Position numbers and translations under genes: made by a program. The notes below the pieces were generated by a model that saw only the letters and a list, made by a program, of their open reading frames with translations, searched no databases and was not told the origin of the DNA. From JBKCUI01 sp052161625 (GTDB lineage: Bacteria; Planctomycetota; Planctomycetia; Pirellulales; Pirellulaceae): a DNA stretch of 64,000 nt. The stretch lies in assembly GCA_052161625.1 (NCBI GenBank), contig CP197412.1, one strand, 5' to 3'. The stretch's first letter is position 1. Each line of letters opens with the position of its first letter. This document shows positions 51,618 through 60,657 of this stretch, one piece after another.

Positions 51618-53267
51618 ATGAGATGTTTGCACGCTTACCGATGGGCAGCCGTCGCCGTCATGCTCGGATGGATTTCACCTTCCCCGGTTCTCTCTCAGAC
51701 CGCTACACAGCGAGATGCGAAACAACCTGGTGCACCGAACGATGATTCGAAAGGAACGAAACCGAAGACGCTGGATGATATTCGCAAATCGCTCCGGGAG
51801 CGGCCCGCTCCTCCTGCCGCCGAGAGCTCGGGGGGCTATGGAGGCGATGGCAGTGAACTTGGTGGTTACGGCGGTGGAGGTGGTGGTTACCCCGGTGGAG
51901 GTAGCGGCTACGGCGGTGAAGGTTCTGGTGGCTATGGCAGCATGGGGATGGAAGGCTACGGCGGTGGATTGATGTCGGGAGAACCGACCCTTCCTACAGA
52001 GATGCAGCAAGTGGCTCAGTTGATATTGAAGCTTCGAGCGTCGCTGCGCGCGGCAACCACGCCTGAGGAGCGGTCGGCAATTGAGAAGGAGTTGCGAGCG
52101 GCCCTTGAGGGCTATTTCACCATGGATCTGGAGCGGCGCGTTCGGGAGTTGGACAAGCTGCAAGCACGCATGGCGAAGATGGAGGCGGCGCTTCAAAAAC
52201 GATTGGCATTGCAATCCGATTGGATCGATCTGCAATTGAAACAGATATTGTTCCAAGCCAACGGAATCAACGTTTCCATTCCCGGCATCGAAGCGGATTC
52301 TTCGAGCGGCTATGGCAGTGGCGGCTACGGAGCAAGTCCTCTTAATGACGGGGTCGGTGGGGGCGGTTACGGAATGAGTGGCTATGGTATGGGAGGGCCA
52401 GGTATGGGAGGGCCAGGTATGGGAGGGCCAGGTATGGGAGGGCCAGGTATGGGAGTGCCGGGAGCTATCGGTTTCGGTGGTGATAGGATGGAAGGAGATC
52501 CTGGCAGTTACCGATCGGAGACGCCTAGAAAAATGGGCTACGATTTTCGATTCGAGATCACTCGCATTCTGCCGCGAGGTTCGGATGCGGAGCTTCAAAA
52601 TAACGATCCGCTCAAGAGTTATATCGAGACTCCCGCCTCCAACGAGGTGGAGGCTGAGGAACAAGCATTGAAAGGGGACGACGAGAAGCTGAAGCGGATC
52701 CTTCTAGCATTCCATATGTTCGAGTCTCAATTTCGACATCTCCCTAGTTCGGAGATGAGAAGGAGCGAGCAGAATCCTCCCCACAGTTGGCGGGTCGCCA
52801 TTTTGCCTGTTCTGGGATATGGGGATCTCTATCGTGAATATCACTTCGACGAGCCATGGGATAGTCCACACAATCAGAAACTCGTCGATCGGATGCCCAC
52901 TGTGTTCAAGACCGATGAATGGAATCCAGGACATACTTCGTTCAAGATGATGGTTGGCCCAGGAGCAATCGATTCAGGGGATGGTTCCCAAGGGGGCCTC
53001 GAACGCGTCGTCGATGGTACTTCCAACACCATCGCCATCGTAAAATCGAGCGAGCCGGTCGTTTGGACCAAACCAGAGGACGAGGCATTTAGCCCGACGC
53101 GGCTTCCTGCGATGGCGAAGGATTATCTGGTGGCGCTCCTGGATGGTTCGGTTCGTTATCTCGACCCGAAACTGTCATCCGTTCAGTTGCGATCTTTGGT
53201 CACACGAGGAGGTGGAGAAGTGATTGATCAGTCGGTTTTTCTGTCTCGGTCGAAGCAATCGAAGTAA
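51618..53267 (+). CDS. Secreted glycine-rich protein with DUF1559-type C-terminal domain
   Basis: A 549-residue protein with a signal peptide (residues ~1-31, ending PVLSQ). Gly/Tyr-rich low-complexity segments occur at ~73-120 (GGYGGGGGGYPGGGSGYGG) and ~230-290, including five GMGGP-type repeats. A coiled-coil region (~128-215) lies between them. The C-terminal third resembles DUF1559 without the pilin leader: LLAFHMFESQFRHLPSSEM, VDGTSNTIAIV and YLVALLDGSVRYLDP. Its role is unknown; a surface or periplasmic structural role is inferred. It lies 48 bases downstream of the sigma-kinase pair on the same strand and may be in their regulon. Confidence 0.75.
   Translation: MRCLHAYRWAAVAVMLGWISPSPVLSQTATQRDAKQPGAPNDDSKGTKPKTLDDIRKSLRERPAPPAAESSGGYGGDGSELGGYGGGGGGYPGGGSGYGGEGSGGYGSMGMEGYGGGLMSGEPTLPTEMQQVAQLILKLRASLRAATTPEERSAIEKELRAALEGYFTMDLERRVRELDKLQARMAKMEAALQKRLALQSDWIDLQLKQILFQANGINVSIPGIEADSSSGYGSGGYGASPLNDGVGGGGYGMSGYGMGGPGMGGPGMGGPGMGGPGMGVPGAIGFGGDRMEGDPGSYRSETPRKMGYDFRFEITRILPRGSDAELQNNDPLKSYIETPASNEVEAEEQALKGDDEKLKRILLAFHMFESQFRHLPSSEMRRSEQNPPHSWRVAILPVLGYGDLYREYHFDEPWDSPHNQKLVDRMPTVFKTDEWNPGHTSFKMMVGPGAIDSGDGSQGGLERVVDGTSNTIAIVKSSEPVVWTKPEDEAFSPTRLPAMAKDYLVALLDGSVRYLDPKLSSVQLRSLVTRGGGEVIDQSVFLSRSKQSK
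52386..52460 (+). repeat. 15-bp tandem repeat encoding GMGGP units
   Basis: GGTATGGGAGGGCCA is repeated four times exactly (52386-52445) with a fifth diverged copy to 52460. In frame it encodes a run of Gly-Met-Gly-Gly-Pro units. Near-identical copies imply recent expansion by slippage. Confidence 0.95.
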
Positions 53268-53422
53268 TCCAAACTCCTATTTGGTGCGAGCCCGGTTCGC
53301 AATAACGTCCAGATCGTTTTCGTGAGTGAGCGGTCTGGACTATAGCGGTTTGGACTATACTGGGCAGGTCGGTCTTCGACAGGCTCCTTGCTCGCATTCC
53401 AAACCAACCAACGCACGACGCC

Positions 53423-54895
53423 ATGCGCTTTGCCATCCGAACGATGAGAAACTGGATTGCATGGGTGATGGTGGTGGGTTGCGCGATGCCCTCGGATTGC
53501 TTGGGGGATTTCCTCGTCTACACGCCTCCGGGTGCGAAGTCATCGATCGTTCTCGAGGGGAAGACCAAACTGCATTCGGGGAACCTTATGGAGTTCACCT
53601 ATCCTGGCTACCCTTCGGTCGCCATGGATCGCGATCAAGCGGTGGTGGTGAAGGCCCCGACCCGCTTGGAGGAGTACCGCAAGCTTTGGTTTGAAGCGAG
53701 CAAGTCCAACGAGGTGGCCGACTATCTCAAAGCGGCTCACGTCGCGCTTCGCCATGGCCGGTTGAAGGAGTTCTACGAGTGCTGCAGTGCGGCCTATAAA
53801 CGGGAGCCGAATCATCCGACGGTAGCGCGACTGATTGAAGCCCGCGCGAAGATCAAAAGGCCCGTTCAAGGGTTTGCAGAGAGTGAACAGAAGCTACGCA
53901 GCATCACGAAACTCGATTCGATGAAGGTCGCCAGGAGCAACCATTACCTGCTGCTGCACGACATGGAGAGAGAATCGTCTGCGTCCAGCCGAGCATCGCG
54001 GGTGTCCAAGCGATTGGAGAGGTTGGAAACGGTGTACGAATCCTTCTTTCTCAAATTCGCCTTGAACGGAATCGTGTTGGAGGCTCCATCCGAACCGTTG
54101 ATGGTGCTTCTCTTCTCGGAGGAAAGGGACTATCTACGCTACGCCACGCAGCTTGATCCGCAGCTACAGTCGGCGGCAGGTTTTTGGTCTCCGACGGATA
54201 ACGTGAGCGTCTTTTACGATCGAAGTTCCACCGACGAGATGCGATTGCTGACCGCGTTGGTCGAGGAGATGAAGCGAACCAAGTTGCAGGTGCGAGGGAC
54301 GACCCTTTCGAGGGAAGTGGCCCAGCAAACCAATTCGCTGGAGCTCATGGTAAAGATCTTGAAAGACGAGCTCGACGCGGAGGTGGTATCTCATGAAGCA
54401 ACCCATCAGTTGGCCGGCAACACCGGTCTGATGCCACGTGGAAAGCTTGGTCTCTCCTGGGCGCATGAAGGGTTGGCTTGCTATTTCGAAACACCCGCTG
54501 GAGTAGCTTCGGGGGGAGTCGGTTCACTCAACCCTCGACGATTGCTAGGGTATCGCAGGCTCAGCGGCGATCCATCGAGGAGCCGAATGGAGTTTCTCAT
54601 CTCGGATTATTTGTTCGATCCCAAGATGCCTCCATCGACAATCGTAGATGCGTATGGCGGAGCTTGGGCGCTGACTCATTTCCTCATGGAGACCGATGCC
54701 CCCAAGTTGACCGAATATTATCGCCGGTGCGCCGAGCTAACCCTCGAGGCGGAGGCGGGGATTCCAAGGTCCAAGCTGATCGAGCTCTTTTCCGATGTAT
54801 TCGGTGACATGGAATCGCTCGAGCGCGCGCTTCGGGAGCATATGCAGGATCAAAAAACGGACCTCGAACGATTAAAAGAAGCCGCAGGTCCGTAA
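53423..54895 (+). CDS. DUF1570 family putative metallopeptidase
   Basis: A 490-residue exported protein. The signal peptide covers residues ~1-31 (WIAWVMVVGCAMPSDCLGD). The core has MKVARSNHYLLLHDMERESS, EPLMVLLFSEERDYLRYATQ, the zinc-binding VVSHEATHQLAGNTGLMPRG (H-E-x2-H) and SWAHEGLACYFETPAGVAS, where the downstream Glu would be the third ligand. It is a paralogue of the protein at 44763-45998 with a longer N-terminal domain (residues ~30-170). Its activity is unproven. It is on the same strand as the glycine-rich protein, 155 bases downstream. Confidence 0.85.
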   Translation: MRFAIRTMRNWIAWVMVVGCAMPSDCLGDFLVYTPPGAKSSIVLEGKTKLHSGNLMEFTYPGYPSVAMDRDQAVVVKAPTRLEEYRKLWFEASKSNEVADYLKAAHVALRHGRLKEFYECCSAAYKREPNHPTVARLIEARAKIKRPVQGFAESEQKLRSITKLDSMKVARSNHYLLLHDMERESSASSRASRVSKRLERLETVYESFFLKFALNGIVLEAPSEPLMVLLFSEERDYLRYATQLDPQLQSAAGFWSPTDNVSVFYDRSSTDEMRLLTALVEEMKRTKLQVRGTTLSREVAQQTNSLELMVKILKDELDAEVVSHEATHQLAGNTGLMPRGKLGLSWAHEGLACYFETPAGVASGGVGSLNPRRLLGYRRLSGDPSRSRMEFLISDYLFDPKMPPSTIVDAYGGAWALTHFLMETDAPKLTEYYRRCAELTLEAEAGIPRSKLIELFSDVFGDMESLERALREHMQDQKTDLERLKEAAGP

Positions 54896-54920
54896 GATTT
54901 CTTTGCGGGATGTGGGCTCG

Positions 54921-55322
54921 TCACTCCGCGGAACGATAGACGGCAGAGGGGTCGACGATTCGAGCGCGATCGATTGAGAATTGCTGTGTATCCCATTTAC
55001 GGAAGAAGCAGCTTGCGTAGCCTTCATGGCAAGCAGCCCCGGTCTGCTCAACGAGCAGGAGGATGCAATCGGCATCGCAGTCGATTCTCAGTTCGACCAC
55101 TTTTTGTCGGTGGCCGCTTTCCTCTCCTTTTCTCCAGAGTTTGTTTCGAGAGCGGCTGAAGTAGGTAGCAAATCCGGTGGCCAAGGTTTCGCGATAAGCC
55201 TCTTCGTTCATCCATGCGAACATGAGGACTTCGAGCGTTTGGGAATCCTGAGCGATGGCGGGCAAGAGACCTTGAACGGATCTCGAGAAGTCCGGAGAGG
55301 TCGTGGAGGTCGCTACTGCCAT
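54921..55322 (-). CDS. hisI: Phosphoribosyl-AMP cyclohydrolase
   Basis: A 133-residue HisI, the third step of histidine biosynthesis, opening the purine ring of PR-AMP. It shows VLMFAWMNEEAYRETLATGF, ATYFSRSRNKLWRKGEESGH, the Mg-binding RIDCDADCILL, and the zinc-ligand Cys in GAACHEGYASCFFR. There is no HisE domain fused. It starts 10 bases inside the end of the upstream Pro-rich gene, so the two are translationally coupled. No other his gene is nearby. Confidence 0.95.
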   Translation of the reverse strand: MAVATSTTSPDFSRSVQGLLPAIAQDSQTLEVLMFAWMNEEAYRETLATGFATYFSRSRNKLWRKGEESGHRQKVVELRIDCDADCILLLVEQTGAACHEGYASCFFRKWDTQQFSIDRARIVDPSAVYRSAE

Positions 55323-55816
55323 GGTCTTTTCAAAATTTCGCTGAGGATGATCGCTGCCTTGAGCGATTGTGGGTTTCGAATTTGCTCCCGGATGTTGAGA
55401 TTGTTGAGGAGGGGTGCCGAGGGTGCAGCCATAAGTTCGGCGGAGGGAGCCAATGTAGGAATCACGGGCGGGAGTGCAGGTTCGGGATCAGGCCTCGAAG
55501 AGTTCTTTTGTTTGTTCTTTTTGGGTTTCGGCGGCGGCGTTGGTGCGGGGGGACGATCGAATTGCGAAGGGAACCGCGAGGCTTCTTCGCGGGCAGGTGC
55601 CAAGGGTGGTGGAGTGGCGCTGCGTGGAGCCGGGGCATTGGAAGATCCAAACGTATCGGGCTGTGCGAGAGGCCGGAGGGTCGGGATCGGATCTCGAACA
55701 GGTTGGGCTACGACAGGAGGTGGTGGAGCGATGGGTGGGCGAGCGTTCTTTTGCTGTTGCCGGTTTTTACGGCGCTCCGCTGCCTGCCGTAGGAACTCGT
55801 CTAAGTCATCTGCCAT
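55313..55816 (-). CDS. Proline-rich hypothetical protein
   Basis: A 167-residue protein with a charged N-terminus (MADDLDEFLRQAAERRKNRQ), a long Pro/Ala-rich middle (ARPPIAPPPPVVAQP and more, with the basic KPKKNKQKN) and a C-terminal helix (LNNLNIREQIRNPQSLKAAI then ILSEILKRPW). The conserved-looking ends and disordered middle suggest a tether or adaptor. I do not recognise a family. It lies between floA and hisI on the same strand and overlaps hisI by 10 bases. Confidence 0.65.
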   Translation of the reverse strand: MADDLDEFLRQAAERRKNRQQQKNARPPIAPPPPVVAQPVRDPIPTLRPLAQPDTFGSSNAPAPRSATPPPLAPAREEASRFPSQFDRPPAPTPPPKPKKNKQKNSSRPDPEPALPPVIPTLAPSAELMAAPSAPLLNNLNIREQIRNPQSLKAAIILSEILKRPWQ

Positions 55817-55844
55817 GTGTCGTTATCCTACTCGTGGTGAAGGC

Positions 55845-56891
55845 TTAGGACGCAGGGGTGCGCGTCGGGTTGGTCGGGCCGGTGGTGCTGGTGCCCGCGA
55901 TACTTTGACGCATTTCGGTATCGGCGGTGATGTTCCTGAGTTTGTAGTAATCCATCACATTGAGGCGACCGGTCGAGAGGGCCTCCGCAACGGCACGGGG
56001 TACGTCGGCTTCTGCGGCGACGACCGCCGCGCGACTTTCCTCGATCTTGGCGATCATCTCTTGTTCGGTTGCGACGGCTTCGGCGCGACGACTTTCTGCT
56101 TTGGCGCGGGCTACACGTGTGTCTGCCTCCGCTTTGTCCGCTTGCAGTCGGGCGCCGATGTTTTCACCGACGTCGATATCGGCGATGTCGATGGAGACGA
56201 TTTCGAAAGCGGTTTGATCATCGAGCCTGCTGGCGAGCACGGCTTTGGAGATCATATCGGGATTCTCGAGAACAACTTTATGACTATTGGCCGAACCGAT
56301 CGCGCTCACGATCCCTTGACCAACGCGAGCGATGATCGTTTCTTCGGTCGCTCCCCCGATCAATCGTTGCAAGTTCGCCCGGACGGTAACACGTGCCTTG
56401 ACTTTGAGTTGGATCCCATCCTTGGCAATCGCGTCGAGGAAAGGGACCGCACTTCCTTTGGGTGGGCAGTCGATGACTTTGGGATAGACGCTGGTTTGCA
56501 CTGCATCGAGCACATCTCGGCCGGCCAGATCGATGGCGGCAGCTCCTCGAAAGGTGAGGGTGATTTGACGGCTCTTGTGAGCGGCGACCAAGGCGCGGAT
56601 GACTTGTGGAACATTACCGCGGGCCAAGTAATGGGCTTCGAGGGAACGGGTGGTCAAATCCGGATCGTCGATTCCGGCTTGGGTCGACATGATCTTGCCG
56701 CGGACAATCGTGCGCGCGTCGACACGTCGGAAGAGCATACCGACCAAATCCAACACCGATACTTTAGCCCCTGTCATCACCGACTGAACCCATAGCCAAA
56801 AGTATCGCGAGAAGATCGCGAGCATGATGGCCACGATGATGAACGCAAGCAGTCCTAAGACCAGGAGGATGGCGAACAAAGCCGGGTTCAT
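55845..56891 (-). CDS. floA: Flotillin-like protein FloA
   Basis: A 348-residue bacterial flotillin of the YqfA/FloA type. An N-terminal membrane helix (LFAILLVLGLLAFIIVAIML) is followed by GAKVSVLDLVGMLFRRVDAR, AHYLARGNVPQVIRALVAAH and FLDAIAKDGIQLKVKARVTV. The Ala/Glu-rich coiled coil KAEADTRVARAKAESRRAEA leads to DYYKLRNITADTEMRQSI. FloA organises membrane microdomains. The 3' neighbour is the Pro-rich gene (28 bases). Confidence 0.95.
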   Translation of the reverse strand: MNPALFAILLVLGLLAFIIVAIMLAIFSRYFWLWVQSVMTGAKVSVLDLVGMLFRRVDARTIVRGKIMSTQAGIDDPDLTTRSLEAHYLARGNVPQVIRALVAAHKSRQITLTFRGAAAIDLAGRDVLDAVQTSVYPKVIDCPPKGSAVPFLDAIAKDGIQLKVKARVTVRANLQRLIGGATEETIIARVGQGIVSAIGSANSHKVVLENPDMISKAVLASRLDDQTAFEIVSIDIADIDVGENIGARLQADKAEADTRVARAKAESRRAEAVATEQEMIAKIEESRAAVVAAEADVPRAVAEALSTGRLNVMDYYKLRNITADTEMRQSIAGTSTTGPTNPTRTPAS

Positions 56892-56968
56892 AAAGTCAGT
56901 CCGATTCGAGTTGGCAAGAGTTTAGGGTGAACGAAGCAATAGCGAGGATCGCGAGGAATGCCACGATT

Positions 56969-57002
56969 ATCGGGAATGCACCGGTATCGGGAATGTACCG
57001 GG
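56969..57002. repeat. 17-bp tandem repeat upstream of floA
   Basis: ATCGGGAATGCACCGGT (56969-56985) is followed directly by ATCGGGAATGTACCGGG (56986-57002). It lies between the floA start and the DUF1080 gene stop. Confidence 0.85.
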
Positions 57003-57012
57003 AGTCGAGGCG

Positions 57013-58125
57013 TCATGGAGCCCGCACCGCACGGCTGGTTTCTCCACCCATCTGGAACTTCAATTCCTTGGGGTTTCCCGCATCATCATACTGAATCGTG
57101 ACCAAACCTGCTGTGTACTTTAGGCCAAATTCCGAGGCGCTGTGCGGAATCAGTTCCAAAGGATTCACAATGATGTTGAGATAGAGTTTGCCGTTTTTCG
57201 AAGTGATTTGCCAGGACCCTCCTCCGGAGCGTTGGTAGCTGCCGACCAGCCTCTTCTTTTGATCCTCGGTCAATTCCACGATTACAGGGTCGTAAGCGGA
57301 TTTCGGTTGCGGAATGGTTTCGGGAGGAAGCTCTCGGAGCCAAACGTTTCGGTAGCGGACGGGGTTCCCGTGGTCTTGAAACGACAGGGGGCGTTTCTCT
57401 TCGCTCTTCGAATAGGGATGGTGCTGGAGCCAAGAGGTGGGGCCGAGCGGGCGAACGTTGTCTTGGATGAGGACACCGTTGTGGAAGACTGTCATGCGAG
57501 CGGGTTGCTGGAGGGCTCCGTTCGGTTCGTAGTGGGGGCGGCGGAAGACAATGTCATAGGTTTGCCATTCGCCCGGTTTTCGGCTGGCGTTTACGAGGGG
57601 TGGATACTGGCCATAGATTGCTCCTGCTTGCCCGTCCGCGTAGGTGATGTTGTCGAACGAATCGAGGACCTGGACTTCGAAAAGCCCTTGCAGGAACACT
57701 CCGCTATTTCCTCTTCCCTGGCTCTTCCCCACTACTTTTACCGGGGATGCCCATTCCACGTGCAGTTGGACATCGCCAAAGGAATCCGCCGTGTAGACGT
57801 ACCCGCTGCCGGGAACCGACTCCATGACTCCGTCCTTGATCACCCACTTTGCCGGTCCTCCGTCGGCGGATCGCCATTTGTCGAGGCTCGTTCCGTCGAA
57901 GAGGACGATGGCATCTGAGGGGTGCGCGACGGGGCCAGCCAGTTCGCCCGGTGTGACGATCGCGGGGCGTTCGCGATCCCAGTCGTGTTGTTTCCAGCCT
58001 GTCGATAGCTGGCCAAACAACGGGCTGGCGGCAGAGGTGATGGCAAGAAACATTGCCGTCAGGAGGGGCACAGACGATGTCCAAGATCGGAAGAGGGAGC
58101 GAGGCTGTGGTTGTGAAGGGATCAT
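57013..58125 (-). CDS. Secreted DUF1080 (3-keto-disaccharide hydrolase-like) protein
   Basis: A 370-residue exported protein. The signal peptide covers residues ~1-40 (SSVPLLTAMFLAITSAASPL). The DUF1080 beta-sandwich shows IVLFDGTSLDKWRSADGGPA, YTADSFGDVQLHVEWASP, GRGNSGVFLQGLFEVQVLDS and GEWQTYDIVFRRPHY, ending HGNPVRYRNVWLRELP. Family members resemble LamG lectins and some act on 3-keto-sugars. A C-terminal ~80-residue extension (from LTEDQKKRLVGSYQ) is added. ATG 58125 is chosen because the longer ORF adds unconserved sequence. Confidence 0.87.
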   Translation of the reverse strand: MIPSQPQPRSLFRSWTSSVPLLTAMFLAITSAASPLFGQLSTGWKQHDWDRERPAIVTPGELAGPVAHPSDAIVLFDGTSLDKWRSADGGPAKWVIKDGVMESVPGSGYVYTADSFGDVQLHVEWASPVKVVGKSQGRGNSGVFLQGLFEVQVLDSFDNITYADGQAGAIYGQYPPLVNASRKPGEWQTYDIVFRRPHYEPNGALQQPARMTVFHNGVLIQDNVRPLGPTSWLQHHPYSKSEEKRPLSFQDHGNPVRYRNVWLRELPPETIPQPKSAYDPVIVELTEDQKKRLVGSYQRSGGGSWQITSKNGKLYLNIIVNPLELIPHSASEFGLKYTAGLVTIQYDDAGNPKELKFQMGGETSRAVRAP

Positions 58126-58376
58126 AAAGATGGCTTGGGTCAAAGAGAGGGTGGAAAGGAAGAGAGGGGGCGTGTGGTTGAAGGTGGCAGCGTCCTGAGC
58201 GCGGGTGGGGGAGGGGACGACGCGAACGGCGTCATCCGAAAAATCGCTCCAACCCGCACCTTTTCTCATTCGCATAACACGAATTTGAATACGAACGTCG
58301 GGGCAAGGAATTCCCCGTCTGGAACGCATCGTACAGTTTTTTACTGCGAGAAACCACACTTTTCGACGTTGGAACC

Positions 58377-60590
58377 ATGTCAGATTTTAGCGACGTATTA
58401 AGCCAAATTGTGGGCGGCCCCCTTCCGGGTGCACCGATCCCGCTACCGATCTGCCCAGCTCAGATCAACACGGAAAACGCCGGCGCATGGCAGTCGATGG
58501 TGCATGCTCGTTTTGGGACGGTCTCCAGTCTCTATGTTTCGCTTCGAGCCAAGCATCCCCCTGCTGCGGCTCATTCGCTGCGCGTCGCATTCTGGACCTC
58601 GGCTTGGGCGACAAAGCACGAGCTGAAGGAGGATCAGCAGCAGCTTTTCGAAACGCTTGCGCTCATGCATGAGATCGGAAAAATAGGCATTCCTGACCGC
58701 GTCCTGCAGAAGCCCGAGAGGTTGCTAGAGCATGAGCAGTCGATGATGGACATGCATAGCCAGGTCGGGCTCGAGATTCTTCGGGCGGCGGGAGCGAGCA
58801 AAGAGCTATTGCTGGCCATCGCCGGACTCGGAACCAGTTATGAATCGTCCAGCAATCTTCTTTCGCCTGATATTGCGCCCCTTGCCAGCCGATTGGTCAA
58901 TGTCATTGACGCGTACGACTCGATGACCGCGAAGCAAGTCTACCGCGATGCGATGACACGGGAGATGGCACTCGCCGAGATCATCAGGTTAGGTGGTACC
59001 CAATTTGATCCCAAGTTGGCGAAGTCGTTCGCCGAGCTTGTCTTAAGCAATGACAGGCAGCTTCAAGCCCGCGTGGCCGAGCGGTGGATCAATCGCATTG
59101 AACAGCACGATTTTTCTCGATTGTTCGAGATGGATCGCCAGCCCGGTAACGATCGCATGGGGAGCACGCTCGTTCACTCACTCAATGAAACCTTTTATCG
59201 CCACATGATGGATCATGTTCAAAACGGCGTCGTCTTCATCGATTCCGAGTACCGCATTCTCGATTGGAACTCGGCTGCGGAACGCTTTACTGGAAAATCT
59301 GTGACGTCTGTGCTCCATCAGTACTGGACACCTCAGATCGCCGGTCTTTGCGATACCGAAGGCTTTCAATTGCAGGAAGTGGATTGCCCGTTCCGCGCCT
59401 TGATGACGAACGGAGAGACCAAAAAACAGAGGCTTGCTATCCGAACGCAGGGGAGCAAGATGATACAGGTTCAAGTCGATGTCGTGCCGGTGATCAGCGA
59501 TCGAGGTCATCTGTGTGGCGGCGCGATGATCATCGAAGACGTGAGCGAAACGGCAGAACTCGAACGAAAGATCCTTCACCTTAGCGAACGGGCTTGCCAG
59601 GATCAATTGACGAAGCTGGCGAACCGAGGCGAGTTGAACCGTCAACTTCCCGAGTTCGTGGAGTACCATCAGCGCACGAGAGAGCCAGCGAGTGTCATCA
59701 TCTGCGACATCGATTTCTTCAAAAAGATCAACGATACGTATTCCCATCAAGCCGGAGACGATGCGTTGATTGCCTTTGCGAATTTGCTGAAGGAATCTTG
59801 CCGAGAATCGGATTTCGTCGCGCGGTACGGCGGCGAGGAGTTCGTCATGCTCTGCGGTCAATGCGATCTCCAGGAAGCGAAGGAGCTAGCGGAAACCATC
59901 CGCAAGAAGCTTCAGCGCACCCCAATTCCTGCTCTCCGCAATCAGTGTCTTACCGCGAGTTTTGGCGTCGCGATCGTCCAGCCCGAAGACTCCACTGAAA
60001 CGGTATTGGGACGAGCGGACCGAGGCTTGCTGATCGCGAAGGAAAGCGGACGGGACCAAGTGGTTGCGTTAGGTGATGCGGAACCCACTTCTCAAAAAAT
60101 ACGGTTGAGTACCAGGCGATCTTGGTGGGGCTGGCTCTGCGCGTCGAATGAAAAATCGATACGGACCCAGCTCTTCACGAATGTCCCCCGGGCTGTCACG
60201 CTGGAGAAACTGAAAGGGTTTGTCCGCGAATTCCATGCTGTAGTTCAGCATGTCGATAGCAATCACGTGATACTGGATTTGGACTGCAAACAGACTCCGA
60301 TCCCGAAACGGTCGGACGAGCGATTGGGCAAATTCCGGATGTCGATCGAGATTGCCGACATCGAAATGAAGGTGGCAGGCAAGAGTGGGAATGTGAAGGT
60401 GTGCACCCTGCTCGACGTGGAGATTGCTTCGCTCCGTTCTCGCGATCGGAGAAGCGAAGCGATTCGCAGCCAGTCCAATCGACTGAAAACCGCATTGCAG
60501 GGGTACTTGGTCGCGCACGAATTGGACGATGTTCTCAAAGAAGATATCGTGAGAACGATCAAGCCAGAAAGCGATTCGCGTTATGGATAG
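58377..60590 (+). CDS. Degenerate HD-GYP / PAS / GGDEF signalling protein
   Basis: A 737-residue cytosolic protein with no membrane helix. Residues ~60-225 are an HD-GYP-like domain, but the HD motif is HE (MHEIGKIGIPD, 98-99) and the GYP region reads GLGTSYESSS with no HHE or GYP. Residues ~275-395 are a PAS domain (NGVVFIDSEYRILDWNSAAE). Residues ~400-565 are GGDEF with the active site RYGGEEF (485-489) and an inhibitory RxxD site (RESD, 476-479). Residues ~570-737 form a C-terminal PilZ-like or unknown domain. It probably makes cyclic di-GMP and no longer degrades it. Confidence 0.88.
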   Translation: MSDFSDVLSQIVGGPLPGAPIPLPICPAQINTENAGAWQSMVHARFGTVSSLYVSLRAKHPPAAAHSLRVAFWTSAWATKHELKEDQQQLFETLALMHEIGKIGIPDRVLQKPERLLEHEQSMMDMHSQVGLEILRAAGASKELLLAIAGLGTSYESSSNLLSPDIAPLASRLVNVIDAYDSMTAKQVYRDAMTREMALAEIIRLGGTQFDPKLAKSFAELVLSNDRQLQARVAERWINRIEQHDFSRLFEMDRQPGNDRMGSTLVHSLNETFYRHMMDHVQNGVVFIDSEYRILDWNSAAERFTGKSVTSVLHQYWTPQIAGLCDTEGFQLQEVDCPFRALMTNGETKKQRLAIRTQGSKMIQVQVDVVPVISDRGHLCGGAMIIEDVSETAELERKILHLSERACQDQLTKLANRGELNRQLPEFVEYHQRTREPASVIICDIDFFKKINDTYSHQAGDDALIAFANLLKESCRESDFVARYGGEEFVMLCGQCDLQEAKELAETIRKKLQRTPIPALRNQCLTASFGVAIVQPEDSTETVLGRADRGLLIAKESGRDQVVALGDAEPTSQKIRLSTRRSWWGWLCASNEKSIRTQLFTNVPRAVTLEKLKGFVREFHAVVQHVDSNHVILDLDCKQTPIPKRSDERLGKFRMSIEIADIEMKVAGKSGNVKVCTLLDVEIASLRSRDRRSEAIRSQSNRLKTALQGYLVAHELDDVLKEDIVRTIKPESDSRYG

Positions 60591-60609
60591 GCAATTCGAT
60601 TAGCTTGTC

Positions 60610-60640
60610 GAGGAGCCTATTGAGGAGCCTATTGAGGAGC
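60610..60640. repeat. 12-bp tandem repeat between convergent genes
   Basis: GAGGAGCCTATT occurs at 60610-60621 and 60622-60633, then a partial copy (GAGGAGC) to 60640. It lies in the 67-base gap between the GGDEF protein stop and the thyA stop. Confidence 0.9.
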
Positions 60641-60657
60641 GCAGGTGCAGCAAGGTG

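Noticed and set aside
54981..56795. 604-residue open frame on the plus strand
   Set aside because: It is antisense to hisI, the Pro-rich gene and floA, which have clear family motifs; its sequence is Gly/Arg-rich in the way of a shadow frame.
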